Source: Streptomyces sp. Je 1-369 (GTDB lineage Bacteria > Actinomycetota > Actinomycetes > Streptomycetales > Streptomycetaceae). Taken from it: 64,000 nt of DNA. Of the stretch, positions 50,428 to 59,211 are shown piece by piece. A program made the translations under genes and the position numbers. The stretch spans positions 4,493,254 to 4,557,253 of the forward strand of contig NZ_CP101750.1 of the NCBI RefSeq assembly GCF_026810505.1, read 5' to 3'. The stretch's first letter is position 1, and every line of letters starts with the position of its first letter. The notes beneath the pieces are model-generated. The model had not been told where the DNA came from. It saw only the letters and a program-made list of their open reading frames with translations, and ran no database searches.

Positions 50428-51894
50428 GTGACGACGATGACAGACACTGCTCTTGCCGAGTTCAAGATGCCCGACGTGGGCGAGGGACTCACCGAGGCCG
50501 AGATCCTCAAGTGGTACGTACAGCCCGGTGACACGGTCACCGACGGCCAGGTCGTGTGCGAGGTCGAGACGGCCAAGGCCGCCGTCGAACTCCCCATCCC
50601 GTTCAACGGGGTCGTACAGGAACTGCGGTTCCCCGAGGGCACCACGGTCGACGTCGGCCAGGTGATCATCGCGGTGGACGTGTCGGGCGGGGCGGGCGGA
50701 GGTGCCCCGGCGACCGCCGAGCAGGCGACGGTGCCCGAGCCGCCGCAGGCCGCGGAGCCGGTGACGGCCGCCGAGCCCGAGGCCGAGCCCGCCGCTCCCG
50801 AAGGCCGCAAGCCGGTCCTCGTCGGGTACGGGGTCGCCGAGTCCTCCACCAAGCGACGGGCCCGCAAGCCCGCCGCGTCGGAGACGCCCGCCGCTCCCGC
50901 CGCTCCCGCCGCTGAGTCGGCACCCGCACCCGCCCCGGCGCCGCAGTCCCCGTCCCTGAACGGGCACAACGGAGTCCGGCCGCTCGCCAAGCCGCCGGTC
51001 CGCAAGCTCGCCAAGGACCTCGGCGTGGACCTCGCGACGATCACCCCGTCCGGCCCCGACGGGATCATCACCCGCGAGGACGTGCACGCGGCGGTGGCCC
51101 CTGCCCCGGCCGCCGCACCCGCCCCGCAGGCGCCCGAGGCGACCGAGGCACCCGCCCCCACGCCCGCCGCCGCCCCCGTGGTGAGTACGGACGCACGCGA
51201 GACCCGCATCCCGGTCAAGGGCGTCCGCAAGGCCACCGCGCAGGCGATGGTCGGCTCGGCGTTCACGGCGCCGCACGTCACGGAGTTCGTGACGATCGAC
51301 GTGACGCGGACGATGAAGCTCGTCGAGGAGCTCAAGCAGGACAAGGCGTTCGAGGGGCTGCGGGTCAATCCGCTGCTGTTCATCTCCAAGGCCCTGCTCG
51401 TGGCGATCAAGCGGAACCCGGACGTCAACGCGGCCTGGGACGAAGCGAACCAGGAGATCGTCCAGAAGCACTACGTGAACCTGGGCATCGCCGCGGCCAC
51501 CCCGCGCGGTCTGATCGTGCCGAACATCAAGGACGCGCACGCCAAGACCCTGCCCGAACTGGCCGAGTCGCTCGGCGAGTTGGTGTCCACGGCGCGTGCG
51601 GGCAAGACCTCGCCCGGCGCCATGCAGGGCGGCACGGTCACGATCACCAACGTCGGCGTCTTCGGCGTCGACACGGGCACGCCGATCCTGAACCCCGGCG
51701 AGTCCGCGATCCTCGCGGTCGGCGCGATCAAGCTCCAGCCGTGGGTCCACAAGGGCAAGGTGAAGCCCCGTCAGGTGACGACGCTCGCGCTGTCCTTCGA
51801 CCACCGCCTGGTGGACGGGGAGCTCGGCTCGAAGGTGCTCGCCGATGTGGCGGCCATCCTTGAGCAGCCGAAGCGGCTCATGACCTGGGCGTAA
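50428..51894 (+). CDS. bkdC: Branched-chain 2-oxoacid dehydrogenase E2 (operon 1)
   Basis: 488 residues from GTG 50428 with GGGGGAG upstream; ATG 50437 is an alternative. One lipoyl domain with Lys50 in VETAKAAVEL, an Ala/Pro/Glu linker, a peripheral subunit-binding domain (VRKLAKDLGVDLATITPSGPDG), a second Ala/Pro linker and the catalytic domain with SFDHRLVDGELG. Linkers are Ala/Pro/Glu-rich, unlike the Gly/Ser/Val-rich linker of the operon 2 enzyme. No E3 is present, so a shared lipoamide dehydrogenase elsewhere is expected. Confidence 0.94.
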   Translation: MTTMTDTALAEFKMPDVGEGLTEAEILKWYVQPGDTVTDGQVVCEVETAKAAVELPIPFNGVVQELRFPEGTTVDVGQVIIAVDVSGGAGGGAPATAEQATVPEPPQAAEPVTAAEPEAEPAAPEGRKPVLVGYGVAESSTKRRARKPAASETPAAPAAPAAESAPAPAPAPQSPSLNGHNGVRPLAKPPVRKLAKDLGVDLATITPSGPDGIITREDVHAAVAPAPAAAPAPQAPEATEAPAPTPAAAPVVSTDARETRIPVKGVRKATAQAMVGSAFTAPHVTEFVTIDVTRTMKLVEELKQDKAFEGLRVNPLLFISKALLVAIKRNPDVNAAWDEANQEIVQKHYVNLGIAAATPRGLIVPNIKDAHAKTLPELAESLGELVSTARAGKTSPGAMQGGTVTITNVGVFGVDTGTPILNPGESAILAVGAIKLQPWVHKGKVKPRQVTTLALSFDHRLVDGELGSKVLADVAAILEQPKRLMTWA

Positions 51895-51910
51895 GCACCA
51901 GAGCGAAGAA

Positions 51911-51944
51911 AAGGGCCCCGCCGCGACATCGCGGCGGGGCCCTT
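51911..51944. terminator. Bidirectional terminator after bkd operon 1
   Basis: AAGGGCCCCGCCGCGA (51911-51926) and TCGCGGCGGGGCCCTT (51929-51944) are perfectly complementary around CA. Convergent with the carboxypeptidase gene. Confidence 0.92.
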
Positions 51945-51945
51945 C

Positions 51946-51975
51946 GCGTACTCCTGGAACGCGTACTCCTGGAAC
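51946..51975. repeat. 15-bp direct repeat, two copies
   Basis: GCGTACTCCTGGAAC occurs at 51946-51960 and again immediately at 51961-51975, between the terminator and the carboxypeptidase stop. Confidence 0.9.
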
Positions 51976-51994
51976 GAGAACTGCCGGGCGGTCG

Positions 51995-52891
51995 CTACGC
52001 GACCTTGAAGCCGTAGTCCAGCAGCTTCTTGGCGTCCTTGGTGCGGTTGGCCAGCGAGGAAGAGGTCAGGACCGTGCCGATGACCGTCTTGCCGTTGCGG
52101 GTCGCCGCGAAGACGAGGCAGTACTTCGCCTCGGGGCCGGAGCCCGTCTTCACGCCGATGGCGCCGCGGTAGGAACCGAGGAGGTTGTTCGTGTTCGTCC
52201 ACGACATGTTGCGGTAGCCACCGGACTTCGTGGTGACCTTCTGCTTCGTCGACTTCGTCTTCACGACCGTACGGAACGTGGAGTACTTCATCGCGTTGCG
52301 GGCGAGCTTCGTCAGGTCGCGCGGCGTCGAATAGTTGGCGCCGTGCCCGATGCCGTCGAACGAGTCGAAGTGCGTGTTCCGCATGCCGAGCGTCTTGGCG
52401 GTCGAGTTCATCTGGCCGATGAAGCTCTTCACGCGCTTGGCGCGGGTCGTGCCCTTGCCGAACTTGTCCGCGAGCGCGTACGCCGCGTCGCAGCCGGACG
52501 GCAGCATCAGGCCGTACAGGAGCTGACGGACGGTGACCTTGTCACCGACGATCAGCCGGGCCGACGAGGCGTAGTTGTTGCGGACGATGTAGTCGCTGTA
52601 CGCCTTGTCGACCTTGACCTTGGAGTTCAGGTTCAGGTTCCGCTGGCCGAGCACCACGCGCGCCGTCATGATCTTCGTCGTGGAGCCGGTGGAACGGCGG
52701 GTGTCGGCGGACTTCGTGAAAAGAGTCTTCCCCGTGGCGCTGTTCATCACATAGCCGCCCTTGGCGACGATGGACGGCTTCGGGGGTGCGGCCGCGTGGG
52801 CCGGAGAGGTGAGGGCGCCGCCGGCGAGCATCGCGCTCGCGGTGACGAGGACGGCGGTCGCGCGACGTGCGCCCTTGATGCCGGTATTCAA
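51995..52891 (-). CDS. D-alanyl-D-alanine carboxypeptidase (serine-type, DacA-like)
   Basis: 298 residues from TTG 52891, preceded by GGAG at 8 bases. A signal peptide with Ala-rich core ends near AHA-AAPP (about residue 33). Catalytic motifs: STTK (Ser70, Lys73), PSGCDAAY (132-139, where many relatives have SGN) and KTGSG before the C-terminal strand. It trims terminal D-Ala of peptidoglycan pentapeptides outside the membrane. The protein ends right after the transpeptidase-like domain, with no C-terminal amphipathic anchor, so it may be fully secreted. Confidence 0.93.
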   Translation of the reverse strand: MNTGIKGARRATAVLVTASAMLAGGALTSPAHAAAPPKPSIVAKGGYVMNSATGKTLFTKSADTRRSTGSTTKIMTARVVLGQRNLNLNSKVKVDKAYSDYIVRNNYASSARLIVGDKVTVRQLLYGLMLPSGCDAAYALADKFGKGTTRAKRVKSFIGQMNSTAKTLGMRNTHFDSFDGIGHGANYSTPRDLTKLARNAMKYSTFRTVVKTKSTKQKVTTKSGGYRNMSWTNTNNLLGSYRGAIGVKTGSGPEAKYCLVFAATRNGKTVIGTVLTSSSLANRTKDAKKLLDYGFKVA

Positions 52892-53072
52892 GTCAAGTGC
52901 TCCAAATGCCCCTGGGCTGCGGCCGCATGAGGGTGCCGCTCACTCATTAGACGAACGGGAGGGGCGGATGGATGCGCTGATGTGCCAGGAAAATTCAGGC
53001 GATGACCGCGCCGGGGTGCCCGCGATGTGGACGGTGGTACCTCTGTATACCTGTTGTATCTATGCTGTGCGC

Positions 53073-53783
53073 ATGCCAGCCGCCACCGCCCTCACGCCCG
53101 ACGCCCCCAGCGCTTCTGCCGTTTCCGCCGCTTCTGCCGCTCCCGCCAAACGGCTCCCCGCCGCCGAGCGCGTCTACGCGCACGTCAAGCAAGCCGTCCT
53201 GGAGCGCCGCTACGAAGGCGGCACGCTCCTCACCGAGGGCGAGCTCGCCGAGGCCGTGGGGGTGTCCCGCACCCCCGTGCGCGAGGCGCTGCTGAAGCTG
53301 GAGGTCGAGGGGCTGCTGCGGCTCTACCCGAAGAAGGGCGCCCTCGTGCTGCCCGTCTCCGCGCAGGAGATCGCGGACGTCGTGGAGACGCGACTACTGG
53401 TCGAGACGCACTCCGTGCGCAAGGCGGTGCCCGCGCCCGCGGGTCTGATCGGCCGCCTCGAAGAGCTCCTGGACCGGCAGCGCGCGCAGGCCGCCGCCGG
53501 TGACCTCGCCGAGGCCGCCGTCACCGACCGCAGCTTCCACGCGGAGATCGTCCGCAGCGGCGGCAACGAGATCCTGTCCCGCCTCTACGACCAGCTGCGG
53601 GACCGTCAGCTGCGGATGGGTGTCGCAGTGCTGCACTCGCACCCCGACCGGATCGCGAAGACCCTCGCCGAGCACGAGGAGATCCTCGACGCGCTGCGCC
53701 GCGACGACGCGGACGCGGCGGTCGCCGTGGTCACCCGGCACGTCGGCTGGTTCCAGAATCTGGCGCGGGGCGAAGTCCGATGA
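53073..53783 (+). CDS. GntR family regulator, FadR/FCD subfamily
   Basis: 236 residues from ATG 53073. A wHTH domain (YAHVKQAVLERRYEGG, LLTEGELAEAVGVSRTPVREAL) and a C-terminal helical FCD domain with metal-binding His in TDRSFHAEIV, LAEHEEIL and VTRHVGW. It is co-translated with an MFS transporter (ATGA overlap), so it probably senses that transporter's substrate, perhaps a small organic acid. The spacer just upstream has TGTATAC and TGTATCT half-sites 11 bp apart, a candidate autoregulatory site. Confidence 0.9.
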   Translation: MPAATALTPDAPSASAVSAASAAPAKRLPAAERVYAHVKQAVLERRYEGGTLLTEGELAEAVGVSRTPVREALLKLEVEGLLRLYPKKGALVLPVSAQEIADVVETRLLVETHSVRKAVPAPAGLIGRLEELLDRQRAQAAAGDLAEAAVTDRSFHAEIVRSGGNEILSRLYDQLRDRQLRMGVAVLHSHPDRIAKTLAEHEEILDALRRDDADAAVAVVTRHVGWFQNLARGEVR

Positions 53784-55120
53784 GCTCAGCCGCCGCACCC
53801 GAGCCCCTTCCCGGCGACCCTTCCCCAAGCTCCGAAGGAGCCGGGGGAGACCCCATTGGCGGGAAGAAGGCCGTCCTCGTCTGGTCCATCGGCGTCGCCG
53901 TCTACTTCGTCGCCGTCATCTTCCGGACGTCCCTCGGCGTCGCGGGCCTCGACGCCGCGGACCGTTTCCACGTCAACGCGTCGGCGCTTTCGACGTTCTC
54001 CATACTCCAGCTGCTCGTCTACGCGGGCATGCAGATACCCGTCGGCCTGATGGTCGACCGGCTCGGCACCAAGAGGGTGCTGACCATCGGAGTCGTCCTC
54101 TTCACGATCGGGCAGCTCGGCTTCGCCTTCTCGCCCTCGTACGGCATGGCGCTCGTCTCCCGCGCCCTGCTGGGCTGCGGTGACGCGCTGACGTTCATCA
54201 GCGTCCTGCGGCTCGGCACGCGCTGGTTCCCGGCCCGGCGCGGCCCGATGGTCGCCCAGCTCGCGGGCCTCGTCGGCATGGCGGGCAACCTCGTCTCGAC
54301 GCTCGTCCTGGCCCGGCTGCTGCACTCCGTCGGCTGGACGGCCGCCTTCGCCGGCAGCGCGCTGTGCGGTGTCGTCGTCCTCGTCCTCATGACGCTGTTC
54401 CTGAAGGACCACCCCGAGGGGCACGAGCCGGAACCGGTGCGGCACACCGGCGCCGCCTACGTCCGCAAGCAGATCGCCCTGTCCTGGCGGGAGCCCGGCA
54501 CCCGGCTCGGCCTGTGGGTGCACTTCACGACGCAGTTCCCCGCGATGGTGTTCCTGCTGCTGTGGGGCCTGCCGTTCCTCGTCGAGGCGCAGGGACTGTC
54601 CCGCGCGACGGCCGGGGAACTGCTCACCCTCGTCGTGCTGTCCAACATGGTCATCGGCCTCGTCTACGGCCAGATCGTGGCCCGGCACCACGCCGCGCGC
54701 CTCCCGCTCGCGTTCGGCACCATCGGGACGACGGCGGCGGCCTGGGGCACCACGCTCGCCTACCCGGGCGAGCACGCCCCGATGTGGCTGCTGATCGTCC
54801 TGTGCGCGGTCCTCGGCGCCTGCGGGCCCGCCTCCATGATCGGCTTCGACTTCGCACGGCCCGCCAACCCGCCGGAGCGGCAGGGCACGGCGTCGGGCAT
54901 CACCAACATGGGCGGCTTCGTCGCCTCCATGACGACCCTGCTCGCGATCGGCGTGCTGCTCGACGCGACCGGCGACAACTACCGGATCGCGTTCTCCGCC
55001 GTCTTCGTCCTGGAGGCGCTCGGCCTCGTCCAGATCCTGCGGCTCAAGTCGCGGGCCGTGCGCAGGGAGCGGGAGCGGCTCGTCGCGAGCCGCGTCGAGG
55101 CCGTGCACGTCCCCGCCTGA
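53780..55120 (+). CDS. Major facilitator superfamily transporter
   Basis: 446 residues, ATG overlapping the GntR stop. About twelve membrane helices with the MFS motif A-like loop GLMVDRLGTKRVL between helices 2 and 3, and a central loop with HPEGHEPEP. The N-terminal 30 residues are a Pro/Ser/Gly tail. Substrate unknown; regulator type and general resemblance suggest organic anions. Convergent with the next gene with 17 bases between stops. Confidence 0.9.
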   Translation: MSSAAAPEPLPGDPSPSSEGAGGDPIGGKKAVLVWSIGVAVYFVAVIFRTSLGVAGLDAADRFHVNASALSTFSILQLLVYAGMQIPVGLMVDRLGTKRVLTIGVVLFTIGQLGFAFSPSYGMALVSRALLGCGDALTFISVLRLGTRWFPARRGPMVAQLAGLVGMAGNLVSTLVLARLLHSVGWTAAFAGSALCGVVVLVLMTLFLKDHPEGHEPEPVRHTGAAYVRKQIALSWREPGTRLGLWVHFTTQFPAMVFLLLWGLPFLVEAQGLSRATAGELLTLVVLSNMVIGLVYGQIVARHHAARLPLAFGTIGTTAAAWGTTLAYPGEHAPMWLLIVLCAVLGACGPASMIGFDFARPANPPERQGTASGITNMGGFVASMTTLLAIGVLLDATGDNYRIAFSAVFVLEALGLVQILRLKSRAVRRERERLVASRVEAVHVPA

Positions 55121-55137
55121 GCTGTTTGCCCGAGTGG

Positions 55138-55962
55138 CTACGGCGTGACCGCGAAGTTCCGCAGGATCGCGTCCGCCAGGTCGTGGTCGCCCTCGACCTT
55201 GACGCGGTCCGTGACGGACGCGTACGTCACGCGGCCGCAGGCGAGTCTGAAGTACGTCTCCCAGTCGAGGCCGAGCGTGGCGAGCGGGCCGAGCGAGGGC
55301 GCGCCGTCGACGGTGCCCTTGCCGTCGGCGTCGATGCGGACCGTGCGCAGGAACTCGACGGGCCCGCTGACGTCGAAGACGACCGCCGATTGCGCGGGGG
55401 CGCCGGCCTTCTCGCCGACGACCTTCGGGAGGCCCTTGAGCAGCAGGTCCCGTGCGACGTACGCCCCGGGGGAGTCGAGGTTGCCGGGCTTGCGCAGAGT
55501 GGTGCGGAGGTCCTGCTCGTGCACCCACACATCGAAGGCCCGCAGCCGCATGGCGAGTTCGAGGGTCTGCTCGGAGCCGAGGGGGCCGCGGATCTTGGTG
55601 GAGGGTTCCCGCGACTCGTTCCGCAGCTGCCGGGAGCGGCGGATGATCGTGTACTCCAGCTCGGAGGTCATCTCCGGTGCGGTGTGGTGGCGCCGCACGT
55701 CGACCTGCATCTCCATGTACCGCTGCCCCTCGGTCTGTACGTGGTACAGGTCGCGGGGCAGGGTGTGGATGGGGCGGGGGTCGCCCAGCATCTCGCAGTC
55801 CAGGCCTATGACATGGGAGACGATGTCGCGCACCGACCAGCCGGGGCAGGGGGTGGCCCAGTTCCACTCCCCCTCGGCGAGCGGCGACACCAGCTCGGAT
55901 ATCGCTTCGACGGAGTGCGTCCAGGCATCGGCGTAGGTTTGCAGGCTGGGATGGAGACTCAC
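55138..55962 (-). CDS. DinB/mycothiol-dependent maleylpyruvate isomerase-like protein
   Basis: 274 residues. The N-terminal DinB-like helical bundle has the mycothiol-enzyme pattern WNWATPCPGWSVRDIVSHVIGLDCEMLGD (residues about 32-60, read in pieces), with His51 as a likely metal ligand; a later helix carries FDVWVHEQDLR (His and Asp). The C-terminal part resembles the SCP-2-like domain of such proteins (RVTYASVTDRVKVEGDHDLADAILRNF). Enzymes of this family use mycothiol and a metal. Substrate unknown. Confidence 0.85.
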   Translation of the reverse strand: MSLHPSLQTYADAWTHSVEAISELVSPLAEGEWNWATPCPGWSVRDIVSHVIGLDCEMLGDPRPIHTLPRDLYHVQTEGQRYMEMQVDVRRHHTAPEMTSELEYTIIRRSRQLRNESREPSTKIRGPLGSEQTLELAMRLRAFDVWVHEQDLRTTLRKPGNLDSPGAYVARDLLLKGLPKVVGEKAGAPAQSAVVFDVSGPVEFLRTVRIDADGKGTVDGAPSLGPLATLGLDWETYFRLACGRVTYASVTDRVKVEGDHDLADAILRNFAVTP

Positions 55963-56097
55963 GGGACCCCTTGCGGTTGTGCGCGGGCGGTGGGTGTCTG
56001 AGACGTTAAGTTACGCTGCCCGCAGGCACCCCGGCAGTGCTTTCGTGTGACGATCGTAGGCCCGTGTTGCCGACTCGAATGCCAGGACGGTGGTAGT

Positions 56098-56904
56098 GTG
56101 CGCGCCTCTCTCATCCAGATCGCCGTAGACGAGGACGAACCGGTCAATTCCCGTCGTACGCGGGTCGCTTCGCTGGTACGTGAAGTGAGTGCCCGGGACG
56201 GTTCGGATCTGGTCGTTCTCCCCGAACTGTGGACCACGGGCGCGTTCGCGTACGAGTCCTTCGCGGACGAGGCGGAGCCTCTCGAAGGCCCGACGTACGA
56301 GGCCATGTCGAAGGCCGCGAGTGAGGCGGGCGTGTGGCTGCACGCGGGCTCGATCCCCGAGCGGGACCCGGACGGGCCGCTCTACAACACCTCGCTCGTC
56401 TTCTCCCCGGCCGGTGAACTGGTCGCCGCCTACCGGAAGATCCACCGCTTCGGCTTCGACAAGGGCGAGGCCGTCATGATGGCGGCGGGCTCCGAGCTGG
56501 CGACGTTCCGCACGCCGGACGCCACGTTCGGCCTGGCGACCTGCTACGACCTGCGTTTTCCCGAGCTCTTCCGGGGGCTCGTCGACGCGGGTGCCGAGAT
56601 GTTCGTCGTACCCGCGGGGTGGCCCGCGCGGCGCCGGGAGCACTGGCTGCTGTTCGCGCGGGCGCGGGCGGTCGAGGACCAGGTGTACGTCCTGGCGTGC
56701 GGCACGGGCGGGACGCATGCGGGGGTTCCGCAGGCGGGGCACAGTGTCGTCGTCGACCCGTGGGGTGAGGTGCTCGCGGAGGCGGGTGACGGTGAGGAGG
56801 TCCTCACGGTCGACCTCGATCCCGCGAAGGTCGCGGCGACCCGCGAGCAGTTCCCCGCGCTGAAGGACCGCCTTCTCGGGCAGGCCCCGCCGACGCGGCT
56901 CTGA
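56098..56904 (+). CDS. Carbon-nitrogen hydrolase (nitrilase superfamily)
   Basis: 268 residues from GTG 56098. The Glu-Lys-Cys triad is visible: Glu43 in LVVLPELWTTG, Lys114 in YRKIHRFGFDKGE and Cys149 in LATCYDLRFPEL. PAGWPARRREHW and CGTGGTHAGVPQAGHSVVVDPWG complete the fold. Closest in style to omega-amidase/deaminated glutathione amidase-type members, which hydrolyse C-N amide bonds in the cytoplasm; substrate not determinable. Monocistronic by layout. Confidence 0.9.
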   Translation: MRASLIQIAVDEDEPVNSRRTRVASLVREVSARDGSDLVVLPELWTTGAFAYESFADEAEPLEGPTYEAMSKAASEAGVWLHAGSIPERDPDGPLYNTSLVFSPAGELVAAYRKIHRFGFDKGEAVMMAAGSELATFRTPDATFGLATCYDLRFPELFRGLVDAGAEMFVVPAGWPARRREHWLLFARARAVEDQVYVLACGTGGTHAGVPQAGHSVVVDPWGEVLAEAGDGEEVLTVDLDPAKVAATREQFPALKDRLLGQAPPTRL

Positions 56905-56926
56905 GTCACGACCGCGGGCGCGCCGT

Positions 56927-56955
56927 GGCTGGTCGCGCAGTTCCCCGCGCCCCTT
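56927..56955. repeat. Dispersed Streptomyces intergenic repeat (GTCGCGCAGTTCCCCGCGCC type)
   Basis: The stretch contains GTCGCGCAGTTCCCCGCGCC, a sequence I recall as recurring hundreds of times between genes in Streptomyces genomes. It is followed by a short CGCGGCTTCGCCGCG hairpin. It lies between the nitrilase and LURP-one-like genes. Confidence 0.6.
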
Positions 56956-57002
56956 GAACGCGGCTTCGCCGCGATCGTCGGGCGCGGGCGTCATGCGGTG
57001 CG

Positions 57003-57503
57003 TCAGTCGTCGTCCCCCTCCCGTTCCTTCTCCGCCAGCCGGATCACGCAGACCGCGACGGCGAGGAGGAGTGCGGGGTCGGCGTCCTCGCGTACGACCT
57101 GGAGGCCGTACGTCTCGCGTACGCGGAACCAGCGGCGCGAGATGTCCGCGAGCAGCTCACCGTCGTACTCGATGGCGAACTCGCGGTCGAGGATCTTGCC
57201 GCTGACGTCCAGCTCCGTGCCGTCGACGAGCTCGACGCGGTAGTGGTTGCGCAGCAGCGACAGACGCTTGCGCTTGACCTTGGCGAGCGGCTCGCCCTCC
57301 CGCTCGATGACCATCGTGTCGCGCAGGGAGAGCATCTTGGCGTGGATGTCGACGAGCACCCTGCCCTGCATGTCCTTCAACTCGAAGGTATCCCGCAGGC
57401 GCATGGCCTTGCCGTCGACGAGGAAGACCTTGCGCCCCTGGTCGTCCTCGATCCAGTAGTCGTCGCCGATGCCGAGCATGCGGTCGCGTACGAGAAGTCT
57501 CAT
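57003..57503 (-). CDS. LURP-one-related (tubby-like) protein
   Basis: 166 residues, with MRLLVRDRMLGIGDDYWIEDDQGRKVFLVDGKA, read as beta strands over 1-33, then LRDTFELKDMQGRVL and WFRVRETYGLQVV. This is the LURP-one-related family, a scramblase-like beta-barrel with a central helix. No catalytic motif is known. The acidic C-terminus ends EREGDDD. ATG start; upstream region shared with no close neighbour. Function unknown in bacteria. Confidence 0.85.
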   Translation of the reverse strand: MRLLVRDRMLGIGDDYWIEDDQGRKVFLVDGKAMRLRDTFELKDMQGRVLVDIHAKMLSLRDTMVIEREGEPLAKVKRKRLSLLRNHYRVELVDGTELDVSGKILDREFAIEYDGELLADISRRWFRVRETYGLQVVREDADPALLLAVAVCVIRLAEKEREGDDD

Positions 57504-57562
57504 GGCGCATGACTACCCCGAACCGCCGCACTTCGGACATGGTCACGAGCGGTGGGACGGCG

Positions 57563-57793
57563 TCAGTAGCCGCGGGGCTGCTGGTCGGGGTCGACGACGG
57601 TCGTCTGGGCGACCGGCGGGACCACCGCCCTCCTGCGTCGGGCGATGCTGGTGAAGACGGCGACACCGATGAGGCCCACGGCCATCATGATGAGGCCGGT
57701 GACGGTGACGTTGAGCCCGTCCATCTCCCAGTCGGTCGCGAACGTGAGGATGGCACCCGCGGCGATCAGAAGTATGCATCCGCCGAGGCCCAT
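57563..57793 (-). CDS. Small two-span membrane protein (DUF6458-like)
   Basis: 76 residues. Two hydrophobic spans (about 4-20 and 28-49) separated by DWEMDGLNV, then a basic patch RRRR and a Pro/Val/Asp-rich tail ending DQQPRGY. It matches the small DUF6458 family as I recall it. No function known. Confidence 0.75.
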   Translation of the reverse strand: MGLGGCILLIAAGAILTFATDWEMDGLNVTVTGLIMMAVGLIGVAVFTSIARRRRAVVPPVAQTTVVDPDQQPRGY

Positions 57794-57870
57794 GAGGACC
57801 GCCTCCCTGCGTAGTGGCTACGAAGCCTCCGAGTACCCGGAGGCTCCGTACCCACACAGGCATTCGGAGC

Positions 57871-59169
57871 TCAGCCCTCCAGGAACGCGACCAGCGCGTT
57901 GGCCAGCATGTGCGGGTCGTCGGCGCCGCACAGCTCGCGCACGCTGTGCATGGAGAGGATCGCGACGCCGATGTCGACCGTCTTGATGCCGTGGCGCGCC
58001 GCGGTGATGGGGCCGATCGTCGTGCCGCACGGCATCGCGTTGTTGGAGACGAACGACTGGAAGGGGACGCCCGCCTTGTCGCACGCGGCGGCGAAGACCG
58101 CGCGGCCCGAACCGTCGGTGGCGTAACGGTTGTTCACGTTGACCTTGAGGATCGGTCCGCCGTTGGCGCGCGGGTGGTGCGTCGGGTCGTGCCGCTCCGC
58201 GTAGTTGGGGTGGACGGCGTGGCCGGTGTCGGAGGAGAGACAGACGGTCCCCGCGAACGCCCGTGCCTTGTCCTCGTACGAGCCGCCGCGCGCGAACACG
58301 GAGCGCTCCAGGACGCTGCCGAGCAGCGGGCCGTCGGCGCCGGTGTCGGACTGCGAGCCGTTCTCCTCGTGGTCGAAGGCGGCGAGCACGGGGATGTACG
58401 GGAGGTTCTCCTGGGCGGCGACGGCGGTGAGGGCGGCGGTCGCGGAGTGCACGGACAGGAGGTTGTCCATGCGGGGGCCCGCGACGAGCTCGCGGTCACG
58501 TCCGAGGAAGGCGGGCGCCTCGATGGCGTACGTCATGAGGTCCCAGCCGGTGACGTCGCCCTCGTCGAGGCCGGTCTCGTCCTCCAGGAAGCGGATGAGG
58601 TCGCCCTCGTGGACGTCGTGGCCGAGGCCCCAGATGGGCTGCATGTGCTTCTGCTTGTCGAGCTTGAGCCCGTCGGTGTGCACGGACCGGTCCATGTGGA
58701 TGGCCAGTTGGGGCACGCGCAGCAGCGGCCGGTCGATGTCCACGAGCCGCGTGGTGCCGTCGCGCAGCGAGAGGCGTCCCGCGAGGCCGAGGTCGCGGTC
58801 GAGCCAGGAGTTGAGCAGCGGCCCGCCGTAGATCTCCACGGCGACCTGCCGCCAGCCGTGGGCGCCCGCGTCGGGCTGCGGCTTCACGCGCAGGTTGGGG
58901 GAGTCGGTGTGGGCGCCGACAATGCGGAAGGGGGTGTGTGCGGGAGCGCCCTCGGGGACGTACCAGGCGACGATGGCGCCGCCGCGCAGCACGTACTTCC
59001 CGCCGGTTGTACCGTCCCAGGAGTCGGTCTCCTCGACCTGCCGGAACCCGGCCTTCTCCAGCCGCTCGGCGGCGCTCGCCACGGCGTGGTACGGCGTGGG
59101 GCTCGCCGCGAGGAAGGTCATGAGGTCTTCGGTGTGGCCACGGTCGAAGGGCCGGGAGGGTGTGCGCAT
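57871..59169 (-). CDS. M18 family aspartyl aminopeptidase
   Basis: 432 residues from ATG 59169, the usual length for this family. Two-zinc site segments: GAHTDSPNLRVKP (His), GPRMDNLLSVHSATAAL (Asp), FDHEENGSQSDTGADG (Glu pair) and SSDTGHAVHPNYAERHDPTHHPRANGG read in pieces near residue 310-335. It removes N-terminal acidic residues from peptides in the cytoplasm, probably as a dodecamer. It may clear peptides produced by the proteasome, though that link is inference. Confidence 0.93.
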   Translation of the reverse strand: MRTPSRPFDRGHTEDLMTFLAASPTPYHAVASAAERLEKAGFRQVEETDSWDGTTGGKYVLRGGAIVAWYVPEGAPAHTPFRIVGAHTDSPNLRVKPQPDAGAHGWRQVAVEIYGGPLLNSWLDRDLGLAGRLSLRDGTTRLVDIDRPLLRVPQLAIHMDRSVHTDGLKLDKQKHMQPIWGLGHDVHEGDLIRFLEDETGLDEGDVTGWDLMTYAIEAPAFLGRDRELVAGPRMDNLLSVHSATAALTAVAAQENLPYIPVLAAFDHEENGSQSDTGADGPLLGSVLERSVFARGGSYEDKARAFAGTVCLSSDTGHAVHPNYAERHDPTHHPRANGGPILKVNVNNRYATDGSGRAVFAAACDKAGVPFQSFVSNNAMPCGTTIGPITAARHGIKTVDIGVAILSMHSVRELCGADDPHMLANALVAFLEG

Positions 59170-59211
59170 GCCAGCCAGCCTAATGGGGTGGCTGTCCGGG
59201 TGGCGGGGCGA

